A stretch of DNA of 64,000 bases from Salinicola socius (GTDB lineage Bacteria; Pseudomonadota; Gammaproteobacteria; Pseudomonadales; Halomonadaceae). The stretch is taken from NCBI RefSeq assembly GCF_001937195.1, contig NZ_MSDO01000001.1:62001-126000 (forward strand), read 5' to 3'. Position 1 is the stretch's first letter. Each line of letters starts with the position of its first letter. Shown piece by piece: positions 18,513 through 27,099 of the stretch. The translations under genes and the position numbers were made by a program. The notes under the pieces are model-generated. The model did not search any database and was not told the DNA's origin. It saw only the letters and a list, made by a program, of their open reading frames with translations.

Positions 18513-21500
18513 TCAGCCACCCCGATAGCGAAGGGCGACTTTTTCATAACCTTCTACGTCACGAAGCGCGCTCATCAGCTCATCGCTGGGCGATACCTTC
18601 CACGCCGCCGCCAGCTCGAAGCAGCCGCTGGCCTGGGCATTGCGATAGCGCACGCGAACCGGAAGACCGGATTCGCTCAACCACGGCGAGAGGCTGTCGT
18701 GCAGCGAGCTGGAGAATCGCCCGTTGAGCTGACTGCCATCCACCGAGAGCTCCACCGCCTCGCCGAAACGCGCGCGGGCGTCCGCCATCAGGGTGACGTC
18801 CTTGGTACGCAACCGCAAACCGCCGGAATAATCGTCGCTCGAGACCTCGCCTTCGATGATCAATACCTGATCGGCGGTGAGCTTGCCGCGGACCTGATCG
18901 AACAACTCGCCGAACAGCGAGGCCTCGATGCGGCCGGTACGGTCATCGAGGGTCACGAACGCCATGGTGTCGCCACGCTTCGATTTCATGGTCCGCATCG
19001 CCACGACCAGCCCGGCAACGCGCTGGGGCTCGCGGGACGGCTTGAGGTCGACGATGCGGGTCGCCACGAAACGTTTGAGCTCGTGTTCGTACTCGTCGAT
19101 CGGGTGACCGGTAAGGTAGAGCCCCAGCGTCTCCTTCTCGCCCGCCAGACGCTCCTTGTCGCTCCAGTCGCGGGCGTGGCGATAGTCGGCGTAGATGTCC
19201 TCGCTGCCGTCGACTTCGGCAAATGCCTCGCCGAACATGTCCATCATGCCCCGGCTCTGGTTGGCCTGATTCTGTGAAGCCGCCTTGATCGCGGCATCGA
19301 CCGAGGCCGCCAGCACCGCGCGGGATGGCCCCAGCGTGTCCAGCGCACCGGAGCGGATCAATGCTTCGAGGGTGCGCTTGTTCATGCGCTTGCCATCGAT
19401 ACGTCGGCAGAAATCGAACAGATCGGTGAACTCGCCGTCCGCCTCGCGCGCCTCGACGATGGCACCGATCGGACCTTCACCGACGCCGCGGATCGCCCCG
19501 AGCCCGTAGACGACCTGACCACTCTCGTCGACGGTGAACTTGTAGGCGCCCACGTTGACATTGGGCGGCGTCACCGTCAGCCCAATATGACGACACTCCT
19601 CGATCAGCGGCACGACCTTGTCGAGATTGTCCATCTCGGTCGAGAGCACGGCCGCCATGAACGGCCCGGGATAGTGTGCCTTGAGCCAGGCGGTCTGATA
19701 CGAGACCAGCCCGTAGGCGGCCGAGTGCGACTTGTTGAAGCCGTAGCCGGCGAACTTTTCCACCAGGTCGAACAGGTTGCCGGCCAGATCCTTGTCGATC
19801 CCGTGGGCGGCGCACCCTTCCATGAAGCCGGCGCGCTGCTTGGCCATCTCCTCGGGCTTCTTCTTGCCCATGGCTCGACGCAGCATGTCTGCCTGGCCCA
19901 GGGTGTAGCCGGCCAGCACCTGGGCGATCTGCATCACCTGCTCCTGATACAGGATGATGCCGTAGGTCGGCTCCAGCACCGGCTTGAGCAGCTCATGCTG
20001 GTAATCCGCACTCGGGTAGGCGATCGCCGCGCGCCCATGCTTGCGGTTGATGAAATCATCGACCATCCCGGACTGCAGAGGCCCCGGCCGGAACAGCGCC
20101 ACCAGCGCGATCATGTCCTCGAGCGAATCCGGCTGCAGCCGCTTGATCAGTTCCTTCATGCCGCGGGATTCGAGCTGGAACACCGCCGTCGTCTCGGCCT
20201 TCTTGAGCATGTCGAAGGTCGGCTTGTCGTCCAGCGGAATGGTGCTGATATCGAGCGGACCGACATTATCGCGGGCCCGCACCACGTCGACCATTTCCAG
20301 CGCCCAGTCGATGATCGTCAGCGTGCGCAGGCCGAGAAAGTCGAACTTGACCAGGCCGGCATCCTCGACGTCGTTCTTGTCGAACTGGACCATCAGCCCC
20401 GAGCCGTTGGCCTCGCACAGCAGCGGCGAGAAATCGGTCAGCTTGGTCGGCGCGATGACCACGCCGCCGGCGTGCTTGCCGGTACCGCGGGTGATGCCTT
20501 CGAGCTTGAGCGCCATCTCCCAGATTTCGGCCGCTTCCTCGTCGTACTCGAGATACTCCTTGAGCTGCGGCTCCTGCTCGATCGCCTTGCCCAGCGTCAT
20601 GCCGACCTCGAACGGAATCAGCTTGGAGAGCTTGTCGCCCATCGAGTAAGGCTTGCCCTGGGCACGCGCCACGTCACGCACCACGGCCTTGGCCGCCATG
20701 GTGCCGAAGGTGACGATCTGGGAGACCGCATCGCGGCCGTAGCGATTGGCCACGTAGTCGATGACCCGGTCACGCTTCTCCATGCAGAAATCGACATCGA
20801 AGTCGGGCATCGAGACACGTTCCGGATTCAGGAAACGTTCGAACAGCAGATCGTATTCGAGCGGATCGAGATCGGTGATCTTGAGCACATAGGCGACCAG
20901 CGAGCCCGCGCCCGACCCACGCCCCGGCCCGACCGGGATGTCGTTGTCCTTGGCCCACTGGATGAAGTCCATCACGATCAGGAAGTAGCCCGGGAATCCC
21001 ATCTTGAGGATGATGTCGAGCTCGAAGTCGAGCCGCTGCCGGTAGGCCGGCTCGTGCTCGGCCAGCGACCGTCCCGGGTAGATCGGCGTGTCGCCACCGA
21101 ACAGCAGATTCAGACGGTCGGTGAGACCATCATGGGAAATCTTGCGGAAGAATTCGTCCTGCGTCAGCCCTTCGGGAATCGGGTACTCCGGCAGGAATAT
21201 CTCACCCAGGCGCACGCTGGCAGTGCAGCGCGCCGCGATCATGACACTGTTCTCGAGCGCCTCGGGGACGTCGGAAAAAAGCTCGGCCATCTCCTGGGGC
21301 GTCTTGAGATACTGCTCTTCGCTGTAGCGACGCTCGCGGCGGGGATCCTCTAGCGCCTTGCCCTCGCCGATCGAAACCCGGGTCTCGTGCGCCCAGAAGT
21401 CCTCGCGTTCGAGAAAGCGCACGTCATTGGTCGCCACCACCGGCACGCCGGTTTCGCTCGCCAGCCGCACGGAGTGGTGGACACACTCTTCATCGTATTG

Positions 21501-22022
21501 GCGACCGGTGCGCTGCAGCTCCAGATAGAAACGCCCGGGAAAATGCTGCTGCCATTCCGACAGCAGCTGACGCGCGGTATCGACATGCTCGGCGATCAGA
21601 AACCGGCCGATCTCCCCTTCCCGGGCACCGGATAGCGCAATCAGCCCCTCGCTCTGCTCGAATACCCAGGCCTTGTCGAGAATCGCCAGATTCTGACGCT
21701 GACCTTCGGTCCAGGCTCGCGAGATCAGCTCGGTCAGATTGCGGTAGCCGATATCGTTCATCGCCAACAGCGTCAGACGATAGGGGTGGCTCTCATCATG
21801 GGCGTTATGCAGCCACAGATCGGCGCCGATGATCGGTTTCAGGCCGGCGCCCTGGGCCGCCTTGTAGATCTTGACCAGCCCGAACAGGTTGGTGTCGTCG
21901 GTCACGGCCACGGCTGGCATGCCTGTCTCGGCCGTGGCCTTGACCAACGGCTTGAGCCGGACCAGACCATCGACGAGAGAGTATTCGCTGTGGACACGAA
22001 GGTGAACGAAGGGTGTTGTCAT
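18513..22022 (-). CDS. dnaE: DNA polymerase III alpha subunit
   Basis: This is the replicative polymerase of the chromosomal replisome, 1169 residues (E. coli 1160). The N-terminal PHP domain starts FVHLRVHSEYSLVDG. The catalytic palm shows PDFDVDFCMEKRDRVIDYV, and the fingers region has GRGSGAGSLVAYVL. Helix-hairpin-helix and OB-fold domains follow (VAGLVVAMRTMKSKRGDTMAF). It lies between rnhB and accA. The ribosome site before ATG 22022 is weak. No truncation is seen. Confidence 0.98.
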   Translation of the reverse strand: MTTPFVHLRVHSEYSLVDGLVRLKPLVKATAETGMPAVAVTDDTNLFGLVKIYKAAQGAGLKPIIGADLWLHNAHDESHPYRLTLLAMNDIGYRNLTELISRAWTEGQRQNLAILDKAWVFEQSEGLIALSGAREGEIGRFLIAEHVDTARQLLSEWQQHFPGRFYLELQRTGRQYDEECVHHSVRLASETGVPVVATNDVRFLEREDFWAHETRVSIGEGKALEDPRRERRYSEEQYLKTPQEMAELFSDVPEALENSVMIAARCTASVRLGEIFLPEYPIPEGLTQDEFFRKISHDGLTDRLNLLFGGDTPIYPGRSLAEHEPAYRQRLDFELDIILKMGFPGYFLIVMDFIQWAKDNDIPVGPGRGSGAGSLVAYVLKITDLDPLEYDLLFERFLNPERVSMPDFDVDFCMEKRDRVIDYVANRYGRDAVSQIVTFGTMAAKAVVRDVARAQGKPYSMGDKLSKLIPFEVGMTLGKAIEQEPQLKEYLEYDEEAAEIWEMALKLEGITRGTGKHAGGVVIAPTKLTDFSPLLCEANGSGLMVQFDKNDVEDAGLVKFDFLGLRTLTIIDWALEMVDVVRARDNVGPLDISTIPLDDKPTFDMLKKAETTAVFQLESRGMKELIKRLQPDSLEDMIALVALFRPGPLQSGMVDDFINRKHGRAAIAYPSADYQHELLKPVLEPTYGIILYQEQVMQIAQVLAGYTLGQADMLRRAMGKKKPEEMAKQRAGFMEGCAAHGIDKDLAGNLFDLVEKFAGYGFNKSHSAAYGLVSYQTAWLKAHYPGPFMAAVLSTEMDNLDKVVPLIEECRHIGLTVTPPNVNVGAYKFTVDESGQVVYGLGAIRGVGEGPIGAIVEAREADGEFTDLFDFCRRIDGKRMNKRTLEALIRSGALDTLGPSRAVLAASVDAAIKAASQNQANQSRGMMDMFGEAFAEVDGSEDIYADYRHARDWSDKERLAGEKETLGLYLTGHPIDEYEHELKRFVATRIVDLKPSREPQRVAGLVVAMRTMKSKRGDTMAFVTLDDRTGRIEASLFGELFDQVRGKLTADQVLIIEGEVSSDDYSGGLRLRTKDVTLMADARARFGEAVELSVDGSQLNGRFSSSLHDSLSPWLSESGLPVRVRYRNAQASGCFELAAAWKVSPSDELMSALRDVEGYEKVALRYRGG

Positions 22023-22220
22023 GACGAACTCGAGTCAGGCGGCGAATGAATTCAGACACTGGCTATACGATCGATAAGGCCCGGTCATGCGCCTGGCAAC
22101 GCGATAGCGGCATGCCATGGCCAGCGCATTGAGAAGATCAGCATGCCTAAAGGCGGCACGAGCCACAATGGGCCGATGGATAAAGACCGGGGGCCGGCGC
22201 GATCCATCACGGTCGATCGT

Positions 22221-22844
22221 TCATGCCCAGGCGAGCCGGGCGCGGACGGGCGCGAAAGAGCTGCGGTGCTCCGCCAGCGGGCCAAGACGAACCAGCGCAT
22301 CGAGATGTTCCGGCGTCGGGTAGCCCTTGTGACGGCAGAAACCGTAGTCCGGATACAGCAGATCGAGCGCGGCCATCTGCGCGTCCCGGGCCACCTTGGC
22401 CAGAATCGACGCCGCGCTGATCGCGGAATGGCGCAGGTCGCCTTTGACCACGGCCTGCCCCGGGCAGGCGTGCCCCGGCAACCGGTTGCCGTCGACCAGC
22501 AGATACTCGGCCGGGGTCGGCAGCGCGTCGATGGCACGTCGCATTGCCAGGTGCGTAGCGTGATAGATATTGAGCGAATCGATCTCCTGGGGCGAGGCTT
22601 CACCGACGGCGAAGGCGAGCGCGCGGTCGCGAATCTGTACGTCGAGCGCCTCGCGCCGTGCCGCGCTCAGACACTTGGAGTCGGTCAGACCCTCGATCGG
22701 GCGGTCGGGGTCGAGAATCACGGCGGCAGCCACCACCGAACCGACCAGCGGGCCCCGCCCGACCTCATCGACGCCGGCGAGCAGATGCCCCTCGTATTCG
22801 ATGATGATTTCCGGCCAGGCGGATGGCGAAGATTTCAATGGCAT
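22221..22844 (-). CDS. rnhB: Ribonuclease HII
   Basis: RNase HII cuts RNA in RNA/DNA hybrids and removes misincorporated ribonucleotides. The 207-residue protein has the catalytic acidic pair D26-E27 in [12 protein letters not shown], a further DSK motif, and the conserved [12 protein letters not shown] stretch. ATG 22844 was chosen because it is preceded by GAGAGAAG and fits family length; an upstream in-frame ATG at 22877 would lie in the repeat region at 22848-22888. A 198-bp gap separates its stop from dnaE. Confidence 0.95.
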   Translation of the reverse strand: MPLKSSPSAWPEIIIEYEGHLLAGVDEVGRGPLVGSVVAAAVILDPDRPIEGLTDSKCLSAARREALDVQIRDRALAFAVGEASPQEIDSLNIYHATHLAMRRAIDALPTPAEYLLVDGNRLPGHACPGQAVVKGDLRHSAISAASILAKVARDAQMAALDLLYPDYGFCRHKGYPTPEHLDALVRLGPLAEHRSSFAPVRARLAWA

Positions 22845-22845
22845 G

Positions 22846-22888
22846 ACTTCTCTCGTCAAACACTTCTCGTCAAACACTTCTCGTCAGA
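22846..22888 (-). repeat. Short tandem repeat carrying ribosome-site-like sequence before rnhB
   Basis: The 14-bp unit cttctcgtcaaaca occurs about three times between lpxB and rnhB (the first copy has two extra bases). On the minus strand each copy presents GAGAAG, so the region offers several Shine-Dalgarno-like sites in a row. Copy number changes could alter the lpxB-rnhB spacing. Confidence 0.6.
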
Positions 22889-24050
22889 GACTTCCGGATG
22901 CTGGCTCCAGCGTCCCGTACTCGGCCAGCGAAAGGATGGCCGTGGCGGCCCGCTCGCTGGCATCACGCTGCAACTCGGCGTGCAGTGCCGCGAAACGCCG
23001 TTCGAGCGCAGCACGAGACTGGTCATCCTCGAACCACGGCAGCAGTGTCTCGACCAGCGATTCGGGTGTCACCGCCTCCTGAATCAGCTCCGGCACCAGC
23101 GTTTCCTGGGCAATCAGATTGGGCAGCGAGATCCAGCGCGTCTTGACCATCCGCTTGGCCAGCCAGTATGTCGCTGGCGCCATGCGATAGGCGACCACCA
23201 TGGGCCGATGACAAAGCATGGCTTCCAGCGCCGCCGTGCCGGACGTCAACAGCACCGCCTCGGCGGCCGTCATCACCTCTCGCGAACGTCCCTCGACAAT
23301 GACCGTATTGGCGGCGAGATCCGGAAACCGCCCGAGCAGCGACTCGAGCTCCTGGCGCCGCTCCGGCGAGGCCGCAGGTATTGCCACCTGCAGGGCGCCG
23401 AGATGCGCGCGCAGCGCGGACGCCGCTCGCAGGAACATTTCGCCCTGGAACCGAACCTCATTGCTGCGCGAGCCCGGCAGCATGGCCAGCGTCGGCACGT
23501 CGAGAACCAGCCCGAGCGCTCGCCGGGCTTCAGCACGGTCGTTGACCAGCGGCATCTCGTCGGCCAGCGGATGCCCGACATAGGCGACCGGCACGTGGTG
23601 GTCCGCGTAAAAATCCGCTTCGAACGGCAGAAAGGTCAACATTCCGTCGACCGCCTTGGCGATCGTCTTGACGCGCCCCTGACGCCAGGCCCAGACCGAG
23701 GGACTGACGTAATGCGCGGTCCGGATACCCTCGTCATGGAGCTGCCGCTCGAGGCCGATATTGAAGTCCGGGGCATCGATACCCACCATGATGTCAGGTC
23801 GCCAGTCCAGCGCATCTCGCTTGAGATGACGGCGCACCTTGATCAGGCCCGGGAGATGCTTGAGCACCTCGACCAGACCCATCACCGAGAGGGTTTCCAG
23901 CGGATAGAGCGACTCGAGCCCGTGTGCCTGCATTCGCGGGCCACCGATGCCGCGAAACTCGATTTGGGGATGGCGACACCTGAGCGCCTGCATCAGTCCG
24001 GCACCGAGAATGTCGCCTGACAGTTCGCCCGCCACGAGATAGACGCGCAT
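22884..24050 (-). CDS. lpxB: Lipid-A-disaccharide synthase
   Basis: This GT19 glycosyltransferase joins UDP-2,3-diacylglucosamine and lipid X into the lipid A disaccharide at the inner face of the cytoplasmic membrane. The protein has 388 residues. Family segments are AGELSGDILGAGLM near the N-terminus, SPSVWAWRQGRVK, LPGSRSNEVRF and the donor-site LTSGTAALEAMLCHRPMVV. Its start lies 10 bp after the lpxA stop on the same strand, which suggests close coupling. Confidence 0.97.
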   Translation of the reverse strand: MRVYLVAGELSGDILGAGLMQALRCRHPQIEFRGIGGPRMQAHGLESLYPLETLSVMGLVEVLKHLPGLIKVRRHLKRDALDWRPDIMVGIDAPDFNIGLERQLHDEGIRTAHYVSPSVWAWRQGRVKTIAKAVDGMLTFLPFEADFYADHHVPVAYVGHPLADEMPLVNDRAEARRALGLVLDVPTLAMLPGSRSNEVRFQGEMFLRAASALRAHLGALQVAIPAASPERRQELESLLGRFPDLAANTVIVEGRSREVMTAAEAVLLTSGTAALEAMLCHRPMVVAYRMAPATYWLAKRMVKTRWISLPNLIAQETLVPELIQEAVTPESLVETLLPWFEDDQSRAALERRFAALHAELQRDASERAATAILSLAEYGTLEPASGSL

Positions 24051-24060
24051 CAGGCTGTTC

Positions 24061-24828
24061 CTAGCGGATGATGCCGCGTTGAGACACTTTCAGAGAATCG
24101 ATGAAGCGTTGCGTTTCGTCGAGCGAGAAACGGCTTTCGATTTCGCTGACAGCCTGCTCCAGCGTCAGACCTTTGCGATAGACCAGGCGATACGCCTCGC
24201 CCAGCGCCTTGATCGCCTCGGCGGAGAAACCCCGGCGCTTGAGCCCGATCGAGTTCAGCCCGTGGGGTGCCGCCGGATTGCCGCTGACCATGATGAACGC
24301 CGGAATGTCCTTGGTGATAGCCGAGCAGCCACCGACCATGGCATGTTCGCCCATGTGGGCAAACTGATGGATCGCGGAGAGCCCACCAATGATGGCGAAG
24401 TCGCCAAGCGTCACGTGACCGGCCAGCGTCGCCTGGTTGGCGAGAATGCAGTCGTTGCCGATCAGGCAGTCGTGGCCCACATGGGAATAGGCCATGAACA
24501 AGTTGCGGTTGCCGATGGTGGTAACGCCACGGTCCTGGATGGTTCCGCGATGGATCGTCACGCTCTCGCGCACGACGTTGTCGTCCCCCATTTCGAGCCG
24601 CGTCGGCTCGCCGGCGTACTTCTTGTCCTGACAGTCCTCCCCGACCGAGGCGAACTGGAAGACCCGATTACGCTTGCCGAGTCGAGTCGGCCCCTTGAGC
24701 ACGACGTGCGGCCCGATCACGCTACCGGCATCGATCTCGACGTCGGCTCCGATCACGCTGAATGGACCGACTTCGACGTCGTCGGCCAGTCGGGCGGAGG
24801 GATCGACGATGGCGGAGGGATGAATCAA
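24061..24828 (-). CDS. lpxA: UDP-N-acetylglucosamine acyltransferase
   Basis: LpxA transfers 3-hydroxyacyl from ACP to UDP-GlcNAc, the first lipid A step. The 255-residue left-handed beta-helix protein shows hexapeptide repeats and the catalytic histidine H119 in SHVGHDC (equivalent to E. coli H125). The position matching the E. coli chain-length ruler G173 is also glycine (in MVGGCS). That suggests a longer acyl chain than the C10 type of Pseudomonas, which has methionine there. Its start overlaps the fabZ stop by four bases (ATGA). Confidence 0.97.
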   Translation of the reverse strand: MIHPSAIVDPSARLADDVEVGPFSVIGADVEIDAGSVIGPHVVLKGPTRLGKRNRVFQFASVGEDCQDKKYAGEPTRLEMGDDNVVRESVTIHRGTIQDRGVTTIGNRNLFMAYSHVGHDCLIGNDCILANQATLAGHVTLGDFAIIGGLSAIHQFAHMGEHAMVGGCSAITKDIPAFIMVSGNPAAPHGLNSIGLKRRGFSAEAIKALGEAYRLVYRKGLTLEQAVSEIESRFSLDETQRFIDSLKVSQRGIIR

Positions 24829-25268
24829 GCGACTTTCCTCTCGGCACAGATGATTTCTGCTTCGCAGGCCAGCTCGTCACCGACCGTTGCCCGGCAGGCG
24901 AACTTCCAGATACCGCGCTTGCCCTTGATCACGTTGGCCTCGAGCCGCAGCTGGTCACCCGGCATGACCGGGCGCTTGAAGCGTACGTTATCGCTACCGA
25001 CGAGGTAGTAGACGTAGCCATCGGCCGGCAGCTTGTTGACGGTCTTGAAACCGAGGATGCCACAGGCCTGGGCCATCGCTTCGATGATCAGCACGCCGGG
25101 CATGATCGGGTGATGAGGAAAATGGCCGTTGAAGAAAGGTTCGTTGATGCTGACGTTCTTGTACGCCACGATCGACTCGCCAATCGTGATTTCCATCACG
25201 CGATCTACCAGTAAAAATGGATAACGATGCGGTAGATATTCGCGAATCTGGTTGATGTCCATGATCAT
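24825..25268 (-). CDS. fabZ: 3-hydroxyacyl-ACP dehydratase FabZ
   Basis: FabZ dehydrates 3-hydroxyacyl-ACP in fatty acid elongation and competes with LpxA for its substrate. The 147-residue hot-dog protein has [12 protein letters not shown] near the N-terminus. The catalytic His/Glu region is [21 protein letters not shown], whose stretch HFPHHP and EAMAQ are diagnostic. Three starts (TTG 25271, ATG 25268, ATG 25262) are possible; ATG 25268 has AGAGG at the best spacing. The stop overlaps the lpxA start. Confidence 0.96.
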   Translation of the reverse strand: MIMDINQIREYLPHRYPFLLVDRVMEITIGESIVAYKNVSINEPFFNGHFPHHPIMPGVLIIEAMAQACGILGFKTVNKLPADGYVYYLVGSDNVRFKRPVMPGDQLRLEANVIKGKRGIWKFACRATVGDELACEAEIICAERKVA

Positions 25269-25436
25269 CAATACAACCTCTGAAATAACGAAATGCCTGC
25301 CCCTACACTTTGGCTAAGGGCAGGCAAAGGGCGGCAAAACGGCGTTCACCCATGTGGGCGGGCATTATACAGGCGCACCTGACGACTGCCAGCCTCGGGA
25401 GGCGACCGGTGACGGCCCCGAGGGTGTCACGGATCC

Positions 25437-26477
25437 TCAAGCGTCGCGGATATCGCGCTCGAGCCGCGTCAAGCGCTTGGCGATCTCGTCGAGCTGTTTG
25501 AAGCGTACCGCGTTCTTCCGCCACTGACTATTCGACATCGAACCCGTGCCGGAAGAGTAGACGCCGGGCTCCAGAATCGAGTTCGTGACCAGACTCATCC
25601 CGGTCACCTGGACACCGTCGGTGAGCGTGAGATGGCCGGAGAGCCCGACGCCGCCGCCCAGCAGACAGTGGCGGCCGACCTTGGTGGAACCCGCGATGCC
25701 GACGCAGCCTGCCAGCGCACTGTGATCGCCGACCTGAACGTTGTGGGCGATCTGCACCTGGGAGTCTATCTTGACCCCGTTGCCGATCAGCGTGTCGCCC
25801 AGGGCTCCGCGATCGATGCTCGAACAGCTACCCACTTCGACATCGTCACCCAGACTGACGCCACCCAGCTGAGCGATCTTCTCCCAGCCTTTGCCATCAT
25901 GGGCGAACCCGAAGCCGTCGCCACCGATGACGCATCCGCTATGGAGAATCGCCCGCTCACCGATGATCACCCCGTGATACAGCGTGACATTGGCGTGCAG
26001 GCGAGAGCCTCTACCGATCGCGGTGTCGGCGCCGATGAAACACCCGGCACCGATGACACAATCATCAGCAATGTGCACACCGGCTTCGATGACGCAGTGA
26101 GCGCCGATCTCGACGCGCTCGCCAAGGGTCGCCTCGGGGGATACGACTGCCGTCGGATGCACACCTTGCGAAGCCTGGTTGGCCAGCGGATCGAACAGGC
26201 GCGACAGCTTGGCGTAGCCCAGGTACGGGTTTTCCAGCTCCAGCCGCGGGCAAGGGCAGTTTTCACCATGCGCCGGGTGCACCAGAACGGCACCGGCCTG
26301 CGTCGTCGCCAGATACTTCAGATAAGCCCGGTTGGCGAGAAACGCCAGATCCGTCGATACCGCGTCGGTCAGCGTCGAAAGACCACTGACACGCACTGTG
26401 TCATCACCCACCACGCGGGCGTCGATCCGCTCGGCGAGCTCGCCAAGCGTGTAAGAGGTGGAAGCATCTCTCTTCAT
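25437..26477 (-). CDS. lpxD: UDP-3-O-(3-hydroxyacyl)glucosamine N-acyltransferase
   Basis: LpxD adds the second 3-hydroxyacyl chain to the lipid A precursor. The 346-residue protein has an N-terminal uridine-binding domain (YTLGELAERIDARVVGD, FLANRAYLKYL). A long left-handed beta-helix of hexapeptide repeats follows, with the catalytic histidine in QIAHNVQVG, and a C-terminal helical segment (FKQLDEIAKRLTRLERDI). It lies between skp and fabZ in the conserved order, with 168 bp to fabZ containing nothing else that I recognise. Confidence 0.97.
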   Translation of the reverse strand: MKRDASTSYTLGELAERIDARVVGDDTVRVSGLSTLTDAVSTDLAFLANRAYLKYLATTQAGAVLVHPAHGENCPCPRLELENPYLGYAKLSRLFDPLANQASQGVHPTAVVSPEATLGERVEIGAHCVIEAGVHIADDCVIGAGCFIGADTAIGRGSRLHANVTLYHGVIIGERAILHSGCVIGGDGFGFAHDGKGWEKIAQLGGVSLGDDVEVGSCSSIDRGALGDTLIGNGVKIDSQVQIAHNVQVGDHSALAGCVGIAGSTKVGRHCLLGGGVGLSGHLTLTDGVQVTGMSLVTNSILEPGVYSSGTGSMSNSQWRKNAVRFKQLDEIAKRLTRLERDIRDA

Positions 26478-26499
26478 GAACGGGCGCCGGTTTGAATCA

Positions 26500-27003
26500 T
26501 CAGTTGAGCGAATTGAAGATCTGCGTCACTTCGGAAGTAATGTCGAGGCTATCGCCGGAATAGACGACGGCATCACGGTCGACGACCATATCCAGATCAT
26601 GCTTGTCGACGACTCGCTGAATGGCCTGATCGAGCTTGGGCTTGGCCCCTTTCAGATACTGCTGCTCGGCCTGCTGCTGCGCCTGGGAGATCTGACCGCG
26701 CAACTGCTGGAACTGACCACCCTTCTGTCGCAGCTGCTGGGTCACCGAGTTGCGCTCGGATTCCGACATCACGTCGCCATCCTTCTGCAGCCGCTGCTGC
26801 AGCTGCTGCAGCTCCTGGCTCAACGACTGCGCCTGCTGCTGTTGGGAACTGATACGGTTCTTCAGCTGATTCATCGATGCTTGGGCGGAACTGGAAGACA
26901 TCAGCGCTTCGCGCCAGTCGAGCACGCCCACTTCGGTGGCCATGGCCGGCACCGAGACCATGGTCAACAAACCGAGCCCGAGAACTCCTGCTATCTTGCG
27001 CAT
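26500..27003 (-). CDS. skp: OmpH/Skp-family periplasmic chaperone
   Basis: Skp binds unfolded outer-membrane proteins on their way to the BAM complex. The protein has 167 residues with a clear signal peptide (hydrophobic core GVLGLGLLTMVSVP, probable cleavage after AMA at about residue 22). A long Gln-rich coiled-coil region from about 35 to 110 matches the tentacle helices of the trimer. It follows bamA by 97 bp and precedes lpxD by 22 bp. Confidence 0.93.
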   Translation of the reverse strand: MRKIAGVLGLGLLTMVSVPAMATEVGVLDWREALMSSSSAQASMNQLKNRISSQQQQAQSLSQELQQLQQRLQKDGDVMSESERNSVTQQLRQKGGQFQQLRGQISQAQQQAEQQYLKGAKPKLDQAIQRVVDKHDLDMVVDRDAVVYSGDSLDITSEVTQIFNSLN

Positions 27004-27099
27004 GCGGCAACTCCTTGAAAGCCTGACTTGGAATCTGGAATTTTTCTGACTCCGGATTCACGGCCCTGTGAATCGTGCCGTGAATCCGGTGCGATGGCG

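Noticed and set aside
19587-21353. Plus-strand open frame (588 codons) opposite dnaE
   Set aside because: Antisense shadow of the DNA polymerase III alpha gene with no family features.
22861-22888. Possible CRISPR-like repeats
   Set aside because: The 14-bp units are directly adjacent with no unique spacers, so this is a simple tandem repeat.
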